DNA from: Apodemus sylvaticus
Lineage: Eukaryota > Chordata > Mammalia > Rodentia > Muridae
DNA: 64,000 bases
Assembly: GCF_947179515.1 (NCBI RefSeq)
Contig: NC_067472.1
Coordinates: forward strand, 161,790,761-161,854,760
Reading direction: 5' to 3'
Part shown: piece after piece, positions 57,775-64,000 of the stretch
How positions within the stretch are numbered: the stretch's first letter is position 1
Layout of the letters: every line of letters begins with the position of its first letter
Translations under genes and position numbers: made by a program
The notes under the pieces: model-generated
Told to the model about the DNA's origin: nothing
The model's input: only the letters and a program-made list of their open reading frames with translations
The model's database searches: none

Positions 57775-59954
57775 TTTCTAGTGTGTAGTTTCCTGCCTTT
57801 TGTTGGTATTTTCCATTCACTATCCTTTCAAAAACTGGATTTGTGGAAAGAAATTGTGTAACTATTTTTTGTCATGGAATAGCTTTGTTTCTCCATCTAT
57901 AATAACTGAGAGAATTTCTGGGTACAGTTGCCTGGGTTGGCATTTGTGTTCCCTTAAGGTCTGTATGATGTCTGCCCAGGTTCTTCTGGCTCTCATAGTC
58001 TCTGGTGAGAAGTCTGGTGTAATTCTGATAGGTCTACCTTTATATGTTACTTGACCCTTTTACCTTACTGCTTTTAGTATTCTTTCTTTGTTTAGTGCAT
58101 TTAGCCTCTTAATTATTATGTAATGGGAGGAATTTCTTTTCTGGTCAAATCTATTTTGAATTCTGTAGGCTTCTTGTATGTTCACGAGCATCTCTTTCTT
58201 TAGATTAGGAAAGTTTTCTTCTATAATTTTGTTGAAGACATTTTTTGGCCCTTTAAGTTGTAATTCTTTGCTCTCTTCTATATCTATAATCCTTAGGTTT
58301 GGTCTTCTCATTGTGTCTTGCATTTCCTGGATGTTTGGGGTCAGTAGCATTTTTCATTTTGTATTTTCTTTGACTGTTGTGTCAATGTTTTCTATGGAAT
58401 CTTCCACATCTGAGATTCACTCTTCTATCTTGTGTATTCTGTTGTTGATGCTTGCATCCATGACTCCTGACTTTTTTTCTATTTGACATATTCTTTATTT
58501 ACATTTCAAATGATTTCCCCTTTCCTGTATCTCCCCTTCCCCAAAAGTCCATAAGTCCTCTTCCCTCCCCCTATTTCCCAATCCACCCCTTTCCACTTCC
58601 CTGTCCTGGTATTCCCCTACACTGCTGCACTGAGCATTTGCAGAATCAGGAGCCACTCCTTTCTTCTTCTTGGGCATCATTTGGTATGTAAATTGTGTCT
58701 TGGGTGTTCCAAGCTTCTAGGCTAATATCTGCTTATCAGTGAGTGCATACCATGAGTGTTCTTTTGAGACTGGGTTACCTCACTTAGGATGATGTTCTCC
58801 AGCTCCATCCATTTGTCTAATAATTTCATGAATTTATTGTTTCTAATGGCTGAATAGTACTCCATTGTGTATATATACCACACTTTCTGTATCCATTCCT
58901 CCATTGAGGGATATCTGGGTTCTTTCCAGCTTCTGGCTATTATAAATAGGGCTGCTATGAACATAGTGGAGCATGTATCCTTATTACTACATTCTGGGGA
59001 ATCCTCTGGGTATATGCCCAGTAGTGGTATAGCCAGGTCCTCTGGAAGTATCATTCCCAGTTTTCTGAGGAACCACCAGATTGATTTCCACAGTGGTAGT
59101 ATCAGCTTGCAACCCCACCAGCAGTGAAGGAGTATTCCTCATTTTCCACATCCTTGCCAGCACCTGTTTTCTCCTGAGCTTTTGATCCTAGCCATTCTGA
59201 CTAGTGTGAGATGAAATCTCATGGTTGTTATGATTTGCATTTCCCTGATGACTAAGGATGTTGAATATTTTTTAGGTCTTTCTCAGCCATTTCAACTCCT
59301 CATGTGGAAATTCTTTGTTTATCTCTGTACCCCATTTTTAATGGGGTTATTTGCTTCTCTGGAGTCTACCTTCTTGAGTTCTTTGTATATCTTGGATATA
59401 AGCTCTCTGTCGATGTGGTTTTAGTAAAGATCTTTTCCCAATTTGTTGGTTGCCATTTTTTCCTTTTGAGAATATCCTTTGTCTCACAGAAACTTTGTAA
59501 TTTTATGAGTCCCATTTATCAATTCATGATCTTAGAGCATAAGCTATTAGTGTTCTGACTTCTTTCCTAGGTTTTCTATGTCTAGAGTTGTTTCTCTTTG
59601 TGATTTCTTTATTGTTTCTACCTCCACTTTTAGATCCTGAATGGTTTTGTTCAATTCCTTCACCTGTTTTGGTGTGTTTTCCTGTAGTTCTTTAAGGGCT
59701 TCTCCTCGTTTACTTGTGTTTTCATATATTGCTTTAAGGGAGTTATTTATATTCTTCTTGAAGCCCTCTATCAGCATCATGAGCTGTAATTTTAAATCCA
59801 AATCTTGCTTTTCTTGTGTGTTGGGGTATCCAGGACTTACTGTTGTAGGTGAATTGGGTTTGGATGGGGCCATGTTGCTTTGATTTCTGTTAGTAACGTT
59901 CCTGTTTGCCTTTTGCCATCTGGTTATCTCTGGTGTCCTTGGTCCCGCTGTCAC
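57775..59954 (-). pseudogene. L1 ORF1 (middle L1), split by the inner L1
   Basis: ORF1p is the RNA-binding coiled-coil chaperone of L1. The N-terminal part reads open at 59954-59547 (NRNQSNMAPSKPNSPTTVSP, then a heptad-rich stretch with ELNKTIQDLKVEVETIKK). The C-terminal RNA-binding part reads open at 58350-58060 (MRRPNLRIIDIEES, FNKIIEENFPNLKKEM, LNALNKERILKAVR). The inner L1 lies between them with a ~14-bp target duplication. Each half is open for over 90 codons, so decay is limited. Confidence 0.9.
58481..59554 (-). mobile_element. Inner L1, 5'-truncated, inside the middle L1 ORF1
   Basis: Antisense L1 3' end at 58481 (ATTTGACATATTCTTTATTT), shortened 3' UTR, ORF2 C-terminus, then ORF2 to about 59554. 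It is flanked by CTGACTTTTTTTCT (58467-58480) and CTGACTTCTTTCCT (59555-59568), 12 of 14 matching. The minus frame at 59054-58722 (110 codons) is intact ORF2 C-terminus: AIPLLGIYPEDSPECSNKDT to LSEVTQSQKNTHGMHSLISR. Part of the 3' UTR is deleted near 58670. Confidence 0.88.
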
Positions 59955-60909
59955 TGGCTGGTGGCTTTCCTTCCTGCATCTTGCAAGCCTGTCTCAGCAC
60001 CCCTGGATGACCAGCTCTCCCCTAGCATAGAGGGCTGTGGAACTGTCCAGCTCCTGGGTACAGGAGGGTCCCTGGCTGACTGAGTTCCAAATTATCTTAC
60101 ACTCAGGTATTGTACAGAGCCATACTGGGGCAGTCATGCACATGGTCAAAGTTTGACATTGGTCAAGGACAATCCCTGGCTTCAGGCAGGAATCTGCCTT
60201 TAGGACATAATAGGGAAGTAGGTTAAAGCAGGAATTTTTATCCTTGGGTGGAGTGCTAAGAGTGTACTTGACTATGGTCAAGGTTAACTTCTCCCAGATA
60301 GCCAGGATCCTGGTCCACCTTGGGTAGAATGCTGGAAGTAAAGGTTAAGTTCGTGGTTCCTCCAGGTCTAGGAATTCCTGAATTAAGCAGGTGACCCACC
60401 CAGCTGCCTGAGCAGTCAAGACGAGGACCTCCAAGAGAAGCTAGACTACTTCCACTGGAACTCAGCCTGGAGTCTGGGGGGAAGAGTTTGCCCAAACTGT
60501 TAAAAGGTCTGGCACCATTAAAGTTTCCAGCTTTGATCAGTGAATATTGTCTTGGCCCTTCTTTTTGCCCCTTCCCTATCCATCCCTCAGCTTCTGTTCC
60601 AGCAACCCACTTCATAATAGCTGTAGGCAGCTATGGAATCCAACAAAGTATTCCCTGTGTTTCTGGCTGTAACAGCCCACTCAGTCACAGGAGTGAAGAT
60701 GGTGGCCTCACCTCTAACTGAGGGACTCCCTGAAGAGCAGTTGTCCCCTGTCAGGATAGGTGTACAGACAGCTGTAGCACTGCCCATCTCTTGGGTGCAG
60801 GTGGGGCCCTGGTGGACTGAATCCCAAGTGATCTTACACTCAGGTGTTTTCTGTGTTTCAAGCTGCACCTATCTGATCAGTCACAGGAGCAAAGATGGCA
60901 GCCATATCT
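59955..60909 (-). promoter_or_regulatory. L1 5' UTR promoter monomers (middle L1)
   Basis: Repeated phrases show a tandem monomer of about 196 bp: GTGTTTCTGGCTG (60657) and GTGTTTCAAGCTG (60853); also CTTGGGTGCAGGTGGGGCCC versus CCTGGGTACAGGAGGGTCCC, and CTTACACTCAGGT at 60095-60107 and 60834-60846. Monomer arrays drive transcription of murine L1s. One unit is interrupted by the solo LTR at 60111-60645. Confidence 0.75.
60111..60645. repeat. Solo LTR inserted in the L1 promoter monomer array
   Basis: 535 bp from TGTACAGAGCC to GGAATCCAACA (TG...CA). Flanked by AGGTAT (60105-60110) and AAGTAT (60646-60651), 5 of 6 identical, the duplication size typical of class II ERVs. Removing it joins CTCAGGTAT to TCCCTGTGTTTCTGGCTG, which matches the uninterrupted neighbour monomer CTCAGGTGTTTTCTGTG. 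Homologous to 26174-26548 in the provirus. Transcription direction not determined. Confidence 0.8.
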
Positions 60910-61433
60910 GCTTCTTTTTGTAATATATTTTAAGGTGTGCTGTTAAGCTGTTAGTGTATGTGCTCTCCAGTTTCTCTTTAGAGCTGAGCTTTTCTCTTAG
61001 CACTGCTTTCATTGTGTCCCATAAGTTTGTGTATGTTGAGCCCTCATTTTCATTAAATTATAAAATGTCTTTAATCTCCTTATTTCTTCCTTAACCAAGT
61101 TATCATTGAGTAGGATATTGTTCAGATTTTATGTGTATGTGGGCTTTCTATTGTTTCTGTTTCTTTTGAAGAACAGCCTTATTCTATGGTGATATGATAG
61201 GATGCATATATCTTGTATCTTGTATCTGTTGAGGCCTGTTTTGTGACCATGATTACATGATCAGTTTTGGGAAAGGTTCCATGATGTGTTGAGAAAAAGG
61301 TATATTATTCTGTTTAGAATCAAATGTTCCATATATATTTGTTAAATCCATTTGTTCCATTACTTCTCTTAGTTTCAGTGTGTCTCTGCTTAGTTTCTAT
61401 TTCCATGATATGTCAGTTGATGTGAGTGAGGTG

Positions 61434-61778
61434 TTAAATTTTCCCACTATTATTGTGAGAGGTACAGTGTGTGATTTGAGTTTTTTTAGAGTTTCTTTGA
61501 TGAATGTGGATGCCTTTGCCTTTGGAGCATAGATGTTCGGAGTTGAGTTCTTGGTAGATTTTTCCTTTGATTGAATATGAAGTATCCTTCCTTAGCCTTT
61601 TTGATAAATTTTGTTCAAAGGTGCATTTATTTGATATTAGAATGGCTACTACAGCTTGTTTCTTGGGACCAGATGCTTGGAAAATTGTCTTCCAGCCATT
61701 TACTTTGAGGCAGTATCTTTCTTTGACACTGAGGTATGTTTCCTGTATGCAGCAAAATATTGGGTCCTGTTTATGCAT
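61434..61778 (-). pseudogene. L1 ORF2 endonuclease N-terminal remnant (outer L1)
   Basis: A 114-codon open stretch at the start of the apurinic-type endonuclease domain. QETYL holds the metal-binding glutamate, and GWKTIFQASGPKKQAVVAIL is the following strand. It drifts out of frame after about residue 60 (YSIKGKIYQE region), and downstream SDH residues are not in the same frame. Confidence 0.85.
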
Positions 61779-62258
61779 CCAATCTTTTAGTCTAAGTCTT
61801 TTATTGGGGAATTGAATCCATTGATGTTAAGAGATATTAAGGAATAGTGATTGTTGCTACCTGTTATTTTTGATTTTTTGTTTATATTTCTGTGGCTATC
61901 TTCTTTTGGGCAAAGATTACTTTCTTGGTTTTTCTAGGGTATAGTTTCCTTCCTTGTGTTGGTGTTTTCCATCTATTATGCTTCATCAGGCTGGGTTTCT
62001 GGGAAGATATTGTGTAAATTTGTTTTTATTATGGAATATCTTGGTTTCTCCCTCTATGGTAATTGAGAGTATTGCTGGGTATAGTAGCCTGGGCTGGCAT
62101 CTGTGTTCTCTTAGGGTCTTTATGACATTTGCCCAGAATCTTGTAGCTTTCATAGTCTCTGGTGAGAAGTCTGCTGTAATTCTGATAGGTCTTCCTTTAT
62201 ATGTTACTTGATTTTTTTCCCTTACTGCTTTTAATATTCTTTCTTTATTTTGTCCATT

Positions 62259-62960
62259 TCATGTTTGGAGTATTATGTGATGGGAGGAATTTTTTTTCTG
62301 ATCCAATCTATTTGGAGTTCTGTAGGCCTCTTGTATGTTTATGGGCATCTCCTTCTTTAGGTTCAGGAAGTTTTCTTCTCTAATTTTGTTGAAACTAATT
62401 ACTGGCTCTTTAAGTCGGGAATCTCTGCTCTCTTTTATACCTATTAACCTTATGTTTGGTCTTCTTGTTGTGTTCTGCATTTCCGGGATGATTTGGGTAA
62501 GGAGCTTTTTACATTTTATGTTTTCCTTGACTGTTGTGTCAATGTTTTTTATAGTATCTTCTGTACCTGAGATTCTCTCTTCTATCTCTTGTATTCTGTT
62601 GGTTATGTTTGCATCTATGACTCCTGATCTCTTCTCTAGGTTTTCTATCTCCAGTGTTGTCTCCCTTTGTGATTTCTCTATTTATTCTACTTCCATTTTT
62701 AGATCCTAGATGCATTTGTTCAATTCCTTCACCTGTGTGGTTGTGTTTTTCTGTGATTCTTTAAAGGATTTTGTGTTAGCTCTTTAAAGGCTTCAAGATG
62801 TTTACCTGTATTCTCCTGTATTTCTTTAAGGGAGTTATTTATGTCCTTCTTAAAGTCCTCTATCATTATCATGAGATGTGACTTTAAATCAGAGTCTGGG
62901 TTTTCTGGTATGTTAGAGTATCCGGAACTCCCTGTGGTTGGAGAACTGGGTTCTGATGAT
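62259..62960 (-). pseudogene. L1 ORF1 remnant (outer L1)
   Basis: The C-terminal RNA-binding segment is open at 62480-62259: TTRRPNIRLIGIKESRDSRL, NKIREENFLNLKKEMPINIQ and EAYRTPNRLDQKKNSSHHI. The coiled-coil part lies in 62500-62900 with stops. It corresponds to 58350-58060 in the middle L1. Confidence 0.85.
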
Positions 62961-63009
62961 ATAGCTTTGGTTTCTCTTTCCTATGTTCTTGCCTTTGCCT
63001 CTTCCCATC

Positions 63010-63435
63010 TGGTTATTTATGGTATTAGCTGGTCTTGAGTCTCTAACTGTGGGCTGTCCCTCCTGAAAGCCTGTGTGTCAAAACTCTTGGGAGACCAGTT
63101 CTCTCTGGGAGGAAATTTTATATGGCAGCTGTGGCCCACGGTCACCTATGTGATGCAGATTGAAACCAGAAGGATCCTGTCCCCAGCTGGTCCTTGTTTC
63201 CTGTGTTCTGATGGCTCAGGGTGGGTCCCTCTTGGGCCAGGAACTTGAGCAGAATTTGTGGTCTTACCTGTTCTCACAGGCTTGTCAGCACTCCTCAGAG
63301 ACTTCTTCTTTCCAGGTGGTATTTGGGTAAGGAATCCTGTGGCACAGGATCAGTTCTAGGCACAGATAGAAACCAGAAGGAGCCTGTCTCAGGCTGCTCC
63401 TTGGTTCTTGTGTCCTAAGGGTACAGGGCAGGTTC
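63010..63435 (-). promoter_or_regulatory. L1 5' UTR monomers (outer L1), two units in view
   Basis: GAAACCAGAAGG occurs at 63162 and 63369, spacing 207 bp, with parallel flanks (GATCCTGTCCCCAGCTGGTCC / GAGCCTGTCTCAGGCTGCTCC). The phrasing differs from the middle L1 monomers, so the two L1s carry different promoter types. The array is cut by the LTR at 63436. Confidence 0.75.
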
Positions 63436-64000
63436 TGAAAGAATAGAAAATGCAGCCTAACTCCAGCCTTCTAAGGAGCCCCAAACACTTCACATTCCAG
63501 AGCCTGCTCTTTGTGCTCTTTGTTAGGAACTAGGTAAAAGGTCACAGTCCAGAGCCTGTCCTTTAAGAGCTAGGCAGAAAGGCCTTAAATAGGTGATCCT
63601 GGCCCCACAGGTAACTGGAAATGAGCTAAGCTTTTCTTGCTTCTATAAACTGCTTACACCATTACCCCTATCCAGGAGTTCATGCAGCTATAGACGCCCA
63701 AGAAAATAGGAAACTAATTGGTCCACTGAGTGCGGGCTCCAGTAATTTAAACTGATTGGGCTAAAACCTATGGAGTGGTACAAATTGATTGGCTTGCACT
63801 TTGCGGTCTCTCCATGCTAAGAAATGATTGGTTTGTGATTCCCGGGCTTTGTTGTAAACTTATAAAAGCTGTTGCAATTTGGCACTCATGGTCCACAGTC
63901 CTCTAACTCTGTGTGGTGTATGGCTGTGGAACCAAGAATTCTGGAATAAAGAAATCCTCATGTTATTGCATCGAGACCATTTCTCGCGAGTGATTTGGGT
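63436..64000 (+). repeat. Third LTR of the tRNA-Gly provirus family, cut by the window end
   Basis: Starts TGAAAGAATAGAAAATGCAG and runs in the LTR sense direction on the plus strand. It keeps four ATTGG boxes (63717, 63755, 63788, 63827), TATAAAAG (63861) and AATAAA (63945). About 565 of ~600 bp are in view. No polypurine tract precedes it, so it is either a 5' LTR (provirus continuing to the right) or a solo LTR. Upstream is the outer L1 promoter. Confidence 0.9.
63717..63868 (+). promoter_or_regulatory. U3 core promoter of the third LTR
   Basis: ATTGG at 63717-63721, 63755-63759, 63788-63792 and 63827-63831, then TATAAAAG at 63861-63868. Spacing is like that of the provirus LTRs, although the rest of the U3 has diverged. 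Confidence 0.7.

Larger units (their letters stand above)
53901..60909 (-). mobile_element. Middle L1, near full-length, with promoter monomers
   Basis: Right to left on the minus strand: promoter monomers/5' UTR (60909-59955, interrupted by a solo LTR), ORF1 (59954 to about 57775, interrupted by the inner L1), ORF2 (about 57600-54545, with an internal deletion) and 3' UTR (54545-53901). The target duplication is roughly GCTTCTCTCTT / GCTTCTTTTTG (53890-53900, 60910-60920). ORF2 lacks about 500 bp near 55250-55290, where DLRRWKDVPCSWI joins directly to SSFNKWCWFNWW. Inactive. Confidence 0.85.
60910..63435 (-). mobile_element. Outer L1, right part (ORF2 start, ORF1, 5' UTR)
   Basis: Resumes the ORF2 linker (AGGTGTGCTGTTAAGCTGTT), then endonuclease N-terminal text at 61778-61434 (MHKQDPIFCCIQETYLSVKE, FQASGPKKQAVVAILISNKC), ORF1 C-terminal RNA-binding text at 62480-62259, ORF1 N-terminal part to about 63010, and 5' UTR to 63435, where an LTR interrupts. 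The endonuclease keeps the catalytic glutamate in QETYL. Confidence 0.85.

Overview
The window is repeat-dense, gene-poor nuclear DNA from a muroid rodent. The evidence for that lineage is the combination of B1, B2 and B3 SINEs, L1 elements with murine-type 3' ends and ~200-bp promoter monomers, Lx-type old L1s, MT/ORR1-type MaLR LTRs, and a gammaretrovirus-like provirus primed by tRNA-Gly. I cannot fix the species. I found no host protein-coding gene, tRNA, rRNA or CRISPR array. Nearly every long open frame is a retroelement remnant, an antisense shadow or a translated microsatellite. Family names rest on pattern recognition by eye and need a repeat-library search to confirm.

Layout. 0.65-3.1 kb: a decayed class II (beta-type) endogenous retrovirus on the minus strand, with RNase H-integrase remnants, a lysine-type primer binding site and an LTR. 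3.1-15 kb: old L1 pieces, B2/B3 SINEs, polypurine and CA tracts, and AT-rich sequence with nothing recognisable. 15.1-19.2 kb: a 5'-truncated L1 (minus) with a broken reverse transcriptase. 19.5-22 kb: SINEs, a GGAGAG-rich tract and a probable LTR+PBS fragment. 22.06-29.34 kb: an old Lx-type L1 split by a 6.3-kb provirus (22550-28876, minus) with two LTRs, a 4-bp ATAG target duplication and an exact tRNA-Gly(GCC) primer binding site. 30.6-41.8 kb: mostly AT-rich, with SINEs, MaLR LTRs and microsatellites. 42.0-44.1 kb: a nearly complete MT-type MaLR with two LTRs. 44.3-50.2 kb: four L1 3' pieces. 53.3-64 kb: a nest of three minus-strand L1s, a solo LTR inside an L1 promoter array, and at the right edge a third LTR of the provirus family.

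How the parts relate. This is stratified insertion history rather than a working gene set. The proviral coding region has lost reverse transcriptase and nearly all of env. What remains is a capsid C-terminal part, a nucleocapsid knuckle, protease, RNase H, integrase, and an integrase tail fused in frame to a transmembrane-envelope anchor. A ~375-bp segment inside the provirus is homologous to the solo LTR in the L1 promoter array 34 kb away, so one LTR family hit both hosts.

No undescribed functional system is evident. The points most worth a second look are the integrase-TM chimeric frame, the LTR in the L1 promoter monomers, the three-deep L1 nest, and the conserved four-ATTGG U3 array.
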